From: Actinoplanes oryzae
GTDB lineage: Bacteria > Actinomycetota > Actinomycetes > Mycobacteriales > Micromonosporaceae
Reading direction: 5' to 3'
Length of the DNA stretch: 62,409 bases
Assembly: GCF_030757795.1 (NCBI RefSeq)
Contig: NZ_JAUQWH010000039.1
Span: forward strand, 1-62,409
Shown here one piece after another: positions 13,058-23,400 of the stretch. A model generated the notes under the pieces. The model was not told the origin of the DNA, made no database searches, and saw nothing but the letters and a program-made list of their open reading frames with translations. The position numbers were made by a program, and so were the translations under genes. Every line of letters begins with the position of its first letter. The stretch's first letter is position 1.

Positions 13058-13061
<4 letters not shown>
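11988..13061 (+). CDS. ABC transporter permease (DppC-type)
   Basis: This 357-residue permease has the DppC N-terminal region FTGVVVLGLYILFAIIGPWV with the following TPYDP motif, GTTHLGQDVLSQILDGTR, and an EAA loop RDYIEASRANGEKTWRII (about 188-205). The C-terminal 55 residues (basic, Thr/Ala/Pro-rich) extend beyond the usual end of the family. AAGGAGG within its last codons serves the next gene, whose GTG overlaps its TGA. Confidence 0.93.
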
Positions 13062-14061
<1,000 letters not shown>

Positions 14062-14065
<4 letters not shown>

Positions 14066-15423
14066 GCCACGGGTTTCCGGCCTCGTTCCAGTGGGGCGTG
14101 GCGACGTCGGCGTACCAGATCGAGGGCGCGGTGGCCGAGGACGGCCGCACACCGTCCATCTGGGACACATTCTGCCGGGTGCCGGGCGCGATCGACGGCG
14201 GCGACAACGGTGACGTGGCGTGCGACCACTACCACCGGATGCCCGCCGACGTCGCGCTGATCAAGAGCCTGGGCGTGGACACGTACCGGTTCTCGGTCTC
14301 CTGGCCGCGGGTGCAGCCCGGCGGCCGGGGGCCGGTCAACCCCGCGGGCCTGGCCTTCTACGACCGGCTGACGGACGAGCTGCTGGGCGCGGGCCTGAAC
14401 CCGTGGGTGACGCTCTACCACTGGGACCTGCCGCAGGAGCTGGAGGACGCGGGCGGCTGGCCGGCGCGGGACACGGCGTACCGGTTCGCCGACTACGCGA
14501 TGCTCGTCTTCGACAAGCTGAGCGACCGGGTCGACGCGTGGACGACGCTGAACGAGCCCTGGTGCTCGGCGTGGCTGGGCTACTTCGAGGGCGTGCACGC
14601 TCCCGGGCGGCGCTCGTTCGACGACGCGATCGCCGCCGTGCACCACCTGCTGCTCGGGCACGGGCTGGCGACGCAGCGGATGCGGGCGGCGGCAACGCGC
14701 GACCACACGTTCGGGATCACGCTGAACATGGGCCAGGCCGACCCGGCCACCGACTCGCCGCTGGACGTGGCGGCGGCGCGGCGGGCGGACGGCATGGGGA
14801 CGCGCATTTATCTGGATCCGCTGCACAAGGGGGCGTACCCGGCGGACGTGGTCGCGGATCTCGCCGCGCGCGGCACGTCGTTGCCGATCCGGGACGGGGA
14901 TCTGGACATCATCTCGACGCCGCTCGACGTGCTCGGGGTCAACTTCTACTTCGGGCAGGACTTCAGCGGGACGTCTCCCGCCGGCAGCGAGACCGACGAA
15001 GCCGGTCGTCCCGTGGTGCGCGAGGTGCCCATCCCCGACCGGCCGAGGACCGCGATGGGCTGGCCGGTCACGCCGGAGCGCTTCACCAAGCTGCTGGTCC
15101 GGCTGCACCGGGACTACCCGGGCCTGCCGCTGATCGTGACCGAGAACGGTGCGGCGTTCGACGATCCGCCGCCCGCCGACGGGACGGTGGCCGACCTCGA
15201 CCGCCTCGACTATCTGCGCACGCACATCGCCGCCGTGGCGGACGCGCGGGCGCAGGGGGCCGACGTGCGGGGCTACTTCGCGTGGTCCCTCATGGACAAC
15301 TTCGAGTGGGCGTACGGGTACGCGAAGCGCTTCGGCATCGTGCACGTCGACTACGAGACGCAGCAGCGCACCCTCAAGCAGTCGGCGCAGTGGTACCGGG
15401 ATCTGATCTCCCGCTCGCGCTGA
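14062..15423 (+). CDS. GH1 beta-glucosidase
   Basis: This 453-residue glycoside hydrolase family 1 enzyme hydrolyses beta-linked glucosides by a retaining mechanism. The acid/base Glu165 lies in TLNEPW and the nucleophile Glu361 in IVTENGA; the N-terminal signature FQWGVATSAYQIEGA and C-terminal WSLMDNFEWAYGY are intact. There is no signal peptide, so it acts on imported substrate. The ATG overlaps the transporter ATPase stop (ATGA), which makes it the last cistron of the uptake operon. Its final 50 bp overlap the 3' end of the convergent LysR gene. Confidence 0.95.
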
Positions 15424-16246
15424 GCCTCGTCCGGGCGATCCCGAGGAACTCCCTGATGAGGGGGTTGGGGTCGCCCGGCCGGCTCGCCAGCACCACCCGG
15501 CTCGCCGGCGCGTCCACGATCGGCACGGCCACCAGGTCCGGGCGGAGCGTGCTGCGCCTGTCCCCCACCGGCACCACGGCTATCGCCCGGCCGGTCGCGA
15601 CGAGCTCCAGCTTGTCCGCATAGCCCTCGACCGGGTGCGGATCGGGACCCAGCAACTGGTACGCACCCCAGCCGTCCGCGGTCAGGGTGCACGGGTACGG
15701 CTGCTCGTCCGCGAAGTCCTCCGCACGCACCGTGCCCCGGTCCGCCAGCGGGTGGCCGGCCGGGACGACGAGCATGCGTGGCTCCTCGTACAGCACGTGT
15801 TCGTCGGCTTCGATCGGCACCGGCGCACGGGCGACCAGGACGTCGGCATCCTTCAGCCCGCCGCAGTCCATGTGCCGGGTGGTGATGCCGGCCTCGGGGT
15901 GCCGGCGGCGCAGCTCCTGGACCGCGGGCGTGACGATCAGATCCTCGACGTAGCCGACGGTGAGCCGGCCCGCCGGGGTGTGCGCCCGGGCGGTGCGGAC
16001 CGCGCGGCGGGCGGCCCGCAGCAGCGCGTGCGCCTCCGGGAGGAACGCCTTGCCGGCCTCGGTGAGCTGGTTGCCCCACGGGGTGCGGTCGAGCAGGCGC
16101 ACGCCGAGCCGCTCCTCCAGCCGCTGGATCTGCCGGCTCAGCGACGGCTGGGCCAGGTGCAGCTCGGCGGCGGCGCGCCCGAAGCTGAGCTGCTCCGCGA
16201 CGACCGTGAAGTAGCGGACCAGCCGCAGGTCGAGATCATCGTCCAC
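15374..16246 (-). CDS. LysR-family transcriptional regulator
   Basis: This 290-residue protein has an N-terminal winged helix-turn-helix (LRLVRYFTVVAEQLSFGRAA, then QPSLSRQIQRLEERLG) and a periplasmic-binding-like effector domain. It is divergent from a quinone oxidoreductase gene, the classic LysR arrangement, with a T-N11-A palindrome between them. The GTG start has TACGTT 6 nt upstream (leaderless type). The effector is unknown. Its 3' end overlaps the beta-glucosidase gene by 50 bp in the opposite direction. Confidence 0.9.
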   Translation of the reverse strand: MDDDLDLRLVRYFTVVAEQLSFGRAAAELHLAQPSLSRQIQRLEERLGVRLLDRTPWGNQLTEAGKAFLPEAHALLRAARRAVRTARAHTPAGRLTVGYVEDLIVTPAVQELRRRHPEAGITTRHMDCGGLKDADVLVARAPVPIEADEHVLYEEPRMLVVPAGHPLADRGTVRAEDFADEQPYPCTLTADGWGAYQLLGPDPHPVEGYADKLELVATGRAIAVVPVGDRRSTLRPDLVAVPIVDAPASRVVLASRPGDPNPLIREFLGIARTRLSASGRSDPGTTAPTA

Positions 16247-16252
16247 CGGTCG

Positions 16253-16258
16253 AACGTA
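16253..16258 (-). promoter_or_regulatory. Leaderless -10 element (TACGTT) of the LysR gene
   Basis: TACGTT on the minus strand is followed by CGACCG and then GTG at 16246. It adjoins the LysR operator, so self-repression is plausible. Confidence 0.55.
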
Positions 16259-16260
16259 CC

Positions 16261-16290
16261 CCCATGCGATGTCCGCATCGGCCCATGCGA
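16261..16290. promoter_or_regulatory. LysR-type operator (T-N11-A) with direct repeat
   Basis: ATGCGATGTCCGCAT (16264-16278) is a perfect 5-bp-arm palindrome with T-N11-A, the LysR recognition box. CCCATGCGA occurs at 16261-16269 and again at 16282-16290, 21 bp apart, i.e. two helical turns on one face, as expected for recognition and activation sites. Confidence 0.6.
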
Positions 16291-16335
16291 ACCAGGTCTT
16301 GGACAGGTCCCACGCCCCGGCGCTTGACTCGGATC

Positions 16336-17313
16336 ATGAAAGCGATCCAGGTGCACGAACAGGGCGGTCCCGAGGTTCTGCGGTACGACGAGGTGCCGGT
16401 GCCCGTGCCGGGGCCGGGCGAGGTGCTGATCCGGGTGCACGCCGCGGGCATCAACCCGCCGGACTGGTACATGCGCGCCGGGCTGTCGGAGATCCCGGGC
16501 GACGCGACGGCGCGGCTCCGGTTGCCCGCGATCCCGGGTACGGACGTCTCGGGCGTGGTGGCAACCGCCGCCGGGCCGTTCGCCGCCGGGGACCCGGTGT
16601 TCGGGATGGTGCGCTTCCCGAGCCTTCGCGGCGGGGGTTACGCGGAGTACATCACCGCGCCCGTCACGGACCTCGCCCGCAAACCGGCCGGCATCTCGCA
16701 CGTCCAGGCCGCGGGGGCGCCGATGGCGGCCCTGACCGCATGGCAGTACCTCATCGCGCTCGGACACGACGCACCCAACCCGTTCCAGTCCTTCCCGCAC
16801 CGCCCGGTGCCGCTCGGCCCCGGCATGACAGTGCTGGTCAACGGCGCCGCGGGCGGGGTCGGTCACATCGCCGTGCAGCTCGCCAGGTGGCGGGGCGCCC
16901 GGGTCGTCGCCGTGGCCTCGGGCGGGCACGAGGCGTTCCTGCGCTCGCTGGGCGCCGACGAGTTCGTCGACTACACCCGGGGCGAGATCGCCGTCCGCGA
17001 CGTGGACGTGGTGCTCGACACCGTCGGCGGTCCCGGGGCCGGGCGGCTCCTGCGCACGGTGAAGCGCGGCGGCGCGGTGTTTCCGGTGTTCCCCGGCGAG
17101 TACGACGCCGCGGAGGTGGCCTCGCGCGGTGTCACGGTGTCGGGCACGCAGGTGCGGTCGAGCGGGGCGCAGCTCGCGGAGGTGGGCAGGCTGCTGGAGG
17201 CGGGCACGGTAGCTGTCGGTATCGACAGCACGTTTCCGCTGGCGGAGGCTGCCCGGGCCCACGGGCGGGCCGCGCGGGGACACCTCCGCGGCAAGATCGT
17301 GCTGACGGTGTGA
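16336..17313 (+). CDS. Zinc-independent quinone oxidoreductase (MDR superfamily)
   Basis: This 325-residue protein belongs to the NADPH-quinone oxidoreductase branch of the medium-chain dehydrogenase/reductases. It starts MKAIQVHEQGGPEVLRYDEV, has HAAGINPPDWYMR, and binds NADPH through NGAAGGVGHIAVQLA (about 172-186). The zinc-binding cysteines of alcohol dehydrogenases are absent. It would reduce quinones or enones. No ribosome site is seen; TTGACT 6 nt before the ATG could be a weak leaderless -10. Regulation by the divergent LysR protein is inferred. Confidence 0.88.
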   Translation: MKAIQVHEQGGPEVLRYDEVPVPVPGPGEVLIRVHAAGINPPDWYMRAGLSEIPGDATARLRLPAIPGTDVSGVVATAAGPFAAGDPVFGMVRFPSLRGGGYAEYITAPVTDLARKPAGISHVQAAGAPMAALTAWQYLIALGHDAPNPFQSFPHRPVPLGPGMTVLVNGAAGGVGHIAVQLARWRGARVVAVASGGHEAFLRSLGADEFVDYTRGEIAVRDVDVVLDTVGGPGAGRLLRTVKRGGAVFPVFPGEYDAAEVASRGVTVSGTQVRSSGAQLAEVGRLLEAGTVAVGIDSTFPLAEAARAHGRAARGHLRGKIVLTV

Positions 17314-17329
17314 ACACCGCGGGCAGGTC

Positions 17330-17445
17330 AGGTCCTCGACCCGTCGCGCCCGGCGGCGGGCGGGCAGATCCTCGACCCGTCGCGCCCGGCGGCGGGCGGG
17401 CAGATCCTCGACCCGTCCCGCGCGGCGGGCGGGTCAGGTCCTCGA
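17330..17445. repeat. 36-bp tandem repeat including the ROK gene stop codon
   Basis: Three to four copies of a roughly 36-bp unit (core GGGCAGATCCTCGACCCGTC followed by GCGCCCGGCGGCGGGC) lie between convergent genes. The two central copies are near-identical. Each carries a hairpin CGCCCG-GCGG-CGGGCG. The rightmost copy includes the last codons and TGA of the ROK gene, so the array appears to have grown from that 3' end. Confidence 0.85.
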
Positions 17446-18690
17446 CTTGGAGAGGGCGCGGCGGTGGGCGGCGCGGGAGAGGGGGGCCGGGCCGGCGGTC
17501 GCGGGGAGGCCGCCGTCGGTGAGGAGGCGGGCGATCGGCAGGGTGGCCGCGCCCATGGCGACGGCTTCGGGGCCGAGCTGGCAGAGGTCGATGCGGGTGC
17601 CGGCGTACGGGTGGCGGAGCGCGTTGCCCGCGGCGGCGTCGCGGATCTCGGGGAGAAAGCGCTCTCCCAGCGCCGACCCCGCGGAGCCGCCGAGCACGAT
17701 GCGCTCCGGCGAGAAGAGGTTGACCAGGTTCGCGATGCCGGCGCCCAGGTAGCCGACCGTCCGGCGGATCACCTCGGCGACCTCCGGGGCGAGCGTGCCG
17801 TCCGCCGCCAGCGCCCGGCTCAGCAGCTCCGGGGCGGGCTCCTCGCCGGTCGCCTCGGCCAGGCGCGCGATCACGGTGCGCGACCCGATGTACGCCTCGA
17901 GGCAGCCGCGGGCACCGCACCGGCACGGCTCCCCGTCGTACACGATGGTGGTGTGGCCCCACTCGCCCGCGTTGCTGTTGGCGCCGCGGTAGCTGCGGCC
18001 GTCCATGACCACGGCGGCGCCGACGCCCGTACCGATCATGATGATGACGGCGTCCCGGGCCCCGCGCCCGGCGCCGAACCACATCTCGGCCTGGCCCGCG
18101 GCCTTGGCGCCGTTCTCGACGAAGATCTCCACGGTGGTCCCGGCGCTCAGCAGCTCGCCGAGCGGCACGGCGTCCCAGCCGGTGGTCTGCGAGTGCACGA
18201 CCGCGCCGGCCGGCCCCTGGTCGACGACCCCGGGCACCCCGACGCCGAACCCGAGCACCTCGGACATCTCGACCCCGGCCTCGGCGACGACCGCGGCCAG
18301 ACCCTCGAGGAGCCGGTCCGCCACCGTCCGCGGATCCGGGTCTCCGGCCGGCAACTGGTAGCGCGCGAAGCCGAGCCGGGACATCGCCAGGTCGTACAGC
18401 TCCACGGTCACGCGGGTCTCGCCGACGTCCGCCCCGGCGACGTAGCCGTAGCCGGGGGCCACCCGCAGCAGCGCGCGCGGCCGGCCGCCGTCCGAGCCGA
18501 CCAGGCCGGCCTCCTCGACCAGGCCCTCGTCGATCATCTCGCCGATGAGGTTGCTGACGCTCGCCTGGCTGAGCGCGGTGGACTCGCCCAGCTGCTGACG
18601 GCTCTGCCGCCCGCCGTGGAAGAGGTCCGTGAGCAGGCTGGCCCGGTTGGCGCGGCGCACGTCCCGCACCGTCGTACGCCTGGTCTCCAA
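17434..18690 (-). CDS. ROK-family transcriptional regulator (NagC/XylR-like)
   Basis: This 418-residue protein has an N-terminal helix-turn-helix (TTVRDVRRANRASLL, QSRQQLGESTALSQASVSNL) and a sugar-kinase-like ROK domain with DVGETRVTVELYDL, GVGVPGVVDQG and the zinc motif CRCGARGCLEAY. Such regulators sense sugars or sugar phosphates. I chose the TTG at 18688-18690 as start because it includes the complete N-terminal helix; a GTG at 18669 is an alternative. It may control sugar genes nearby, but no target is proven. Its stop lies in a tandem repeat. Confidence 0.88.
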   Translation of the reverse strand: METRRTTVRDVRRANRASLLTDLFHGGRQSRQQLGESTALSQASVSNLIGEMIDEGLVEEAGLVGSDGGRPRALLRVAPGYGYVAGADVGETRVTVELYDLAMSRLGFARYQLPAGDPDPRTVADRLLEGLAAVVAEAGVEMSEVLGFGVGVPGVVDQGPAGAVVHSQTTGWDAVPLGELLSAGTTVEIFVENGAKAAGQAEMWFGAGRGARDAVIIMIGTGVGAAVVMDGRSYRGANSNAGEWGHTTIVYDGEPCRCGARGCLEAYIGSRTVIARLAEATGEEPAPELLSRALAADGTLAPEVAEVIRRTVGYLGAGIANLVNLFSPERIVLGGSAGSALGERFLPEIRDAAAGNALRHPYAGTRIDLCQLGPEAVAMGAATLPIARLLTDGGLPATAGPAPLSRAAHRRALSKSRT

Positions 18691-18779
18691 GCCGCACCCG
18701 CCTTCCGATCCACCGCCGTCGACCTGCCCATTCAACGCTATCCGCGGAAAACCACGTGGGACGGGGGCGGAACCCGGGT

Positions 18780-18785
18780 TACGGT
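18780..18785 (+). promoter_or_regulatory. Leaderless -10 element (TACGGT)
   Basis: TACGGT is followed by CCCGGAC (7 nt) and then GTG at 18793. Confidence 0.55.
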
Positions 18786-18792
18786 CCCGGAC

Positions 18793-19614
18793 GTGACCGA
18801 CTATCGCACGATCAACAGGGCCAACTGGGACGAGCGCGCCCCGGCCCACGCCGCCTCCGCGGGCTACAACCTCGCGGCCTTCGCCGACCCGGCGCACCTG
18901 AGCGACACCGTGACCTTCGACCGGCCCCGGCTCGGCGACCTGACCGGCCTGCGCGGCGTCCACCTGCAATGCCACATCGGTACGGACACCCTGTCCCTGT
19001 CCCGCCTCGGCGCCGCCATGACCGGCCTCGACTTCTCGCCGGCCTCGCTCGCGGAGGCGCGCCGCCTCGCCGAGTCGGCCGGCGCGTCGATCCCGTTCGT
19101 GGAGGCGGATGTCTACGACGCCGTCGAGGCGCTGGGCGCGGGCGGGTTCGACCTCGTCTACACGGGGATCGGCGCGCTGGGCTGGCTGCCGGACGTGCGG
19201 CGCTGGGCCCGTACGGTGGCGGGGCTGCTGCGGCCGGGCGGCCGGCTCTTCATCCGGGAGGGCCACCCGGTGCTCTGGTCCCTGCAGGACGGGCGGACCG
19301 ACGGGCTGGTGTGCCTGGAGTACCCGTACTTCGAGCAGGCCGAGCCGCAGGTCTGGGACGAGCCCGGCACGTACGTCGACACCGACGCGACCTTCCAGCA
19401 CACCGTCACGCACGAGTGGAACCACGGGCTGGGCGAGATCGTGACGGCCGTGCTCGACGCGGGGCTGACCGTGACGGGGCTGACCGAGCACGACTCCGTC
19501 CCGTGGGAAGCGCTTCCCGGCCAGATGACCCTGCTGCCCGGCGGCGAGTGGCAGCTGACCGACCGGCCCGAGCGGCTGCCGCACACGTACACGTTGCAGG
19601 CGCGGCTCGTTTAG
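18793..19614 (+). CDS. Class I SAM-dependent methyltransferase
   Basis: This 273-residue enzyme begins TDYRTINRANWDERAPAHA, a common start in this family, and has a SAM-binding fold: LQCHIGTDTLSLSRLGA (motif I variant), GLDFSPASLAEARRLA (motif II acidic residue) and LLRPGGRLFIREGHPV. The substrate is unknown. It starts at a leaderless-type GTG and is divergent from the ROK gene, separated by 102 bp. Confidence 0.85.
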   Translation: MTDYRTINRANWDERAPAHAASAGYNLAAFADPAHLSDTVTFDRPRLGDLTGLRGVHLQCHIGTDTLSLSRLGAAMTGLDFSPASLAEARRLAESAGASIPFVEADVYDAVEALGAGGFDLVYTGIGALGWLPDVRRWARTVAGLLRPGGRLFIREGHPVLWSLQDGRTDGLVCLEYPYFEQAEPQVWDEPGTYVDTDATFQHTVTHEWNHGLGEIVTAVLDAGLTVTGLTEHDSVPWEALPGQMTLLPGGEWQLTDRPERLPHTYTLQARLV

Positions 19615-19672
19615 AGATCGAACGGTACGGGGTATCTGGCGGCCAGTTCCCCACCTGGTTAGGAGCCCCCCG

Positions 19673-19882
19673 ATGCGCGCAGGATCCATAGGCGGAGTCA
19701 TCGTCATCATCTGGCTCGTGCTCGGCGCCGTGGCCGCGTTCGAGCGCGGCTACTTCAAGGACACGGGCGACGCCAGCTGCGCCGAGGCCGGCACGGTCAT
19801 CGTCACCGTGGTCGCCGGCCCGCTCAACTGGCTGGGCGTCAACCCGAAGATCACCTGTGACATCCCCGAGCCGTCCAAGTAG
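19673..19882 (+). CDS. Small membrane protein (69 aa)
   Basis: This product has a hydrophobic N-terminal helix (GGVIVIIWLVLGAVAAF), an exposed loop with Cys in GDASCAEAG, a second hydrophobic stretch VIVTVVAGPLNWLG and a terminal ITCDIPEPSK. The two Cys could form a disulphide outside the membrane. AGGAG precedes the ATG. A strong hairpin follows the stop. Function unknown; the form is common in Micromonosporaceae genomes. Confidence 0.75.
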   Translation: MRAGSIGGVIVIIWLVLGAVAAFERGYFKDTGDASCAEAGTVIVTVVAGPLNWLGVNPKITCDIPEPSK

Positions 19883-19899
19883 ACCTCCCACGAAACGAG

Positions 19900-19926
19900 C
19901 GCGCCCGGCCCCCCGGGCCGGGCGCG
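19900..19926 (+). terminator. Hairpin terminator after the small membrane protein
   Basis: A 12-bp perfect stem (19900-19911 with 19915-19926) and a 3-nt loop are followed by TCTCCTTTCC. The U-run is weak, as usual in high-GC actinobacteria. Confidence 0.7.
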
Positions 19927-19949
19927 TCTCCTTTCCGCCCTCGGCGCCG

Positions 19950-20087
19950 GCGTCCCGCGCCGCGGAGGAAGCCGCCGCCGAGGTGCTCGGCCCGTGGGCG
20001 GACCGGCTGCCGCCCGATCAGCTGCCCGTGCTGCGGGACGCGCTCGCCCGGCTCGCCACGCCGGGCCGTCTGCGTCCGACCTGGTGA
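19950..20087 (+). pseudogene. Possible 3' remnant of a MarR-family regulator gene
   Basis: The reading frame gives ASRAAEEAAAEVLGPWADRL and then PPDQLPVLRDALARLATPGR before the stop. This resembles the C-terminal dimerisation helix of actinobacterial MarR regulators. No helix-turn-helix or start lies upstream, since a terminator for the previous gene intervenes, so only a truncated 3' end remains. It could instead be chance coding-like DNA. Confidence 0.4.
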
Positions 20088-20117
20088 TGATGACGCCGGT
20101 GGGCGAGGATGAGGCCC

Positions 20118-20411
20118 ATGTCGTTCCAGGCTTACCTCGACGCGATCGAGGACAAGACCGGCAAGACCCCGCGCGAGCTGCTCGCGCTCGCCCACGAGAA
20201 GGGCCTCGAGCCCCCGCAGGCCAAGGCCGGCGACGTCGCGGCCTGGCTCAAGAACGACTATGACGTCGGCCGCGGCCACGCCATGGCCCTCTGGCACGTC
20301 CTGAAGAACGGCCCCACCATCAGCGACAAGCACGTCGGCACCGACGGCACCCACCGCGACGATTCCACGGAGCTCTGGCTCGACGGCAAGGCCACCCGCC
20401 CGGCGGGCTGA
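20118..20411 (+). CDS. DUF4287 domain protein (97 aa)
   Basis: This product starts MSFQAYLDAIEDKTGKTPRE and has DVAAWLKNDYDVGRGHAMALW, the conserved core of DUF4287, a small domain of unknown function common in actinobacteria and often linked to DUF5655. GAGG lies 6-9 nt before the ATG. It converges on parC, with a perfect 13-bp stem terminator between them. Confidence 0.85.
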   Translation: MSFQAYLDAIEDKTGKTPRELLALAHEKGLEPPQAKAGDVAAWLKNDYDVGRGHAMALWHVLKNGPTISDKHVGTDGTHRDDSTELWLDGKATRPAG

Positions 20412-20452
20412 CCCGCACGCCCGAAAGCGGAGAACCGGCAGAGCGACGCAAA

Positions 20453-20481
20453 CCGCCCGGGTGGGAGACCCACCCGGGCGG
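20453..20481. terminator. Bidirectional terminator between DUF4287 gene and parC
   Basis: A perfect 13-bp stem (20453-20465 with 20469-20481) with a 3-nt AGA loop lies between convergent stops. Confidence 0.85.
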
Positions 20482-20499
20482 CGGACGATGCGCGGGGGC

Positions 20500-23400
20500 T
20501 CAGCCGCGCTCGATGAGGTGGCCGACGATCTGCGGGCTCATCGCGACCGGGGTGCCCGAGCCGTCCCGGCGCCCGTCCGGCTCCGGCAGCTCGATCGGGT
20601 CGCCGTTGGTGCCCGCGCCGACCGGGCGGGGGCCGACCCAGGCGACCGTGAGCCGGTCCTCGCCCTTGAGGAAGCGCTGCACCCGGACGCCGCCCGTGGC
20701 GCGGCCCTTGGCGGGGTAGGACGCGAACGGGGTCAGCTTGACCTGCGTGGTCGTGCCGGTGACGACCATGGGCTCGCCGTGCTGGTCGTCGCGGGTGTCG
20801 ACCACGTTGAAGGACAGGACCTCGGCGTCGGGGGCGACGTTGATGCCCGCCATGCCACCGCCCTTGAGGCCCTGCGGGCGGACCAGCTTGGCCGGGAAGC
20901 GCAGCAGCGACGCGTCGGACGTGACGAAGACGAACGCCTCGCCGCCGTCGCCGAGCCAGGTGGCCTGGAGGACCTCGTCGCCGTCCTTGAGGGTGATGAC
21001 CTCGAACTCGTCGGAGCGCACCGGCCACTCGGGGGCGCACACCTTGACGATGCCGCGGCGGGTGCCCAGGGCGAGGCCGGGCGAGCTGCCCGGGGTGAGC
21101 GGGGCGAGGCCGACGACCTTCTCGCCCTTCTCCAGGGGGATCAGCTCGGAGGCCGACATGCCGCCGCGCAGCGAGACCGTGCCGGTCTGCTCGGGGAGGA
21201 CCGGCAGGGGCAGGACGTCCGTCTTGAAGGCGCGGCCCCGGCTGGTGACGAGCAGGATCCGGCCGCGCGCGGTCGCGTGGACCACGGCGCGGACGGCGTC
21301 GTGCTTGCCCCGGCCGCTGCGCTGCTTGCCCTCGGCGGCCTCCTCGCTCTCCGCGGCCGTCCGCGCGATGAGCCCCGTCGCGGACAGGATGATCTGGCAC
21401 GGGTCGTCGGCCACCTCGAGCGGCCCGGCCGGCGCGGACGCGGCGAGCACCTCCTTGAGATCGCCGTCGATGAGCGTGGTGCGGCGCGGCGCCCCGAACT
21501 CCTTGACGACCTCGGCGAGCTCGTCGGAGACCACCTGCTTGAGCACGTCCTCGTTGTCGAGGATGCGCGACAGCTCGGCGATCTCGGCGTTGAGCCGCTC
21601 CTGCTCGGTCTCCAGCTCGATCCGGTCGAAGCGGGTGAGCCGACGCAGCGGGGTGTCCAGGATGTACGTCGCCTGGATGTCGGTGAGCCCGAACTCGCTC
21701 ATCAGCGCCGCCTTGGCCGCCGCCGCGTCGTCGCTGCCCCGGATGATCGCGACCACCCGGTCGATGTCGATCAGCGCGATGAGCAGGCCGTCGACCAGGT
21801 GCAGCCGGTCCTGGCGCTTGGTACGCCGGAACGTCGTGCGCCGGGTCACCACGTCGTAGCGGTGGGCCAGGAAGACCTCGAGAAGCTCCTTGAGCCCGAG
21901 CGTGCGCGGCTGCCCGTCGACCAGCACCAGGTTGTTGATGCCGAAGGACGTCTCCAGCGGGGTCAGCCGGTAGAGGTCGGCGAGCAGGGCCTGCGGGTTG
22001 ACGCCGACCTTGCACTCGATGACCAGCCGGGTGCCGTGCTCGCGGTCGGTCAGGTCCTTCACGTCGGCGATGCCCTGCAGCCGGGCGGCCTGCCGCTGGC
22101 CCTTCTTCGGCCCGGAGACGTAGAGCTTGCCCTTCACCTCCTCGGTGATGGCCTCGATGATCTTCTCGCTGCCGATGCCGTAGGGCAGCTCGACCACCGT
22201 GATGGCCTGCCGCCCGCGGCCGCCCTCGAGCGGGCCGGTCGTCGCCTTCGCGCGCATGCGGACCACGCCGCGCCCGGTCTCGTACGCCCGGCGCACCTCG
22301 TCGAGCCCGAGCAGCTGACCGCCCGTGGGCAGGTCGGGCCCGGGCACGAAGCTCATGAGCTTGTCCAGCGTGGCGCCGGGGTGCTTGATCAGCCAGCGCG
22401 CGGCCGCCACGACCTCGCCCAGGTTGTGCGGGATCATGTTGGTCGCCATGCCGACCGCGATGCCTGACGTGCCGTTGACCAGCAGGTTGGGGAAGGCCGC
22501 GGGGAGCACCTTGGGCTCCACGGCGTCGCCGTCGTAGGTCGGCTTGAAGTCGACGGTCCCCTCGCCGAGCTCCCCGACGAGCAGCATCGCCTCGCGCGAC
22601 ATCCGCGCCTCGGTGTACCGCTCGGCGGCCGGCCCGTCGTCCGGCGACCCGAAGTTGCCGTGCCCGTCGATCAGCGGCACATTGAGCGAGAAGTCCTGCG
22701 CCAACCGGACCATGGCGTCGTAGATCGCGGTGTTGCCGTGCGGGTGGTACTTACCCATGCAGTTGTGGACGACGTGGCCCTCGGCGACGAAGGCATGGTC
22801 GTCGCTGCCGACCTGGATGTCGTACGTCGTGCCGGCCTCGACCGGCTCGACCGCGACGACCTCCGCGAAGGAATAGCCGCACAGCTCCTCGAGGCGCCCG
22901 GCCAGCGGTGAGCCGATCCTGTGCAGCTTGTCGAGCCAGCCGTCCCGGCGCGCACGGTCGAGCGGGAACATGCGCTCGGCGAGCGGCTTGCCGTTGCGGT
23001 CCCGGCCGTACCGCACGACCGCCCCCTCAGCGGCCAGCCCCGCCCGGAACGCCTTGCCCTCGATGTCGCGGAACCAGCCGCCACCCTGATGCGCGGCCGA
23101 GAACTCCTCGAAAATCCGCTTGGCGGGAAGGCGGTCGCTGCTCTGCTTGCCCGGGTAGTGGTAGCCGGTCTCCGCCAGAATGCGCAGGCCGTCCTGTTTG
23201 TAGCCGATCTGGACCAGGGGAAGCATCAACAATGCCAGCGCCTGGGCATCGCGCCCGGACACTGAGAGCCCGTGGAGGGTCTTGTGGCCCGTGTCGCTTT
23301 CCCGCGCCCAGTGGTGACCGGCGATGCCGAAGTCCGCGAGCATCGCGTACACCTGCCGCAGCAGGCCGGCGCTCGTGCTGACGAACACGATCTCGCGGTT

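Noticed and set aside
17330..17445. CRISPR-like array
   Set aside because: The units are contiguous with no unique spacers, and contain part of a gene end.
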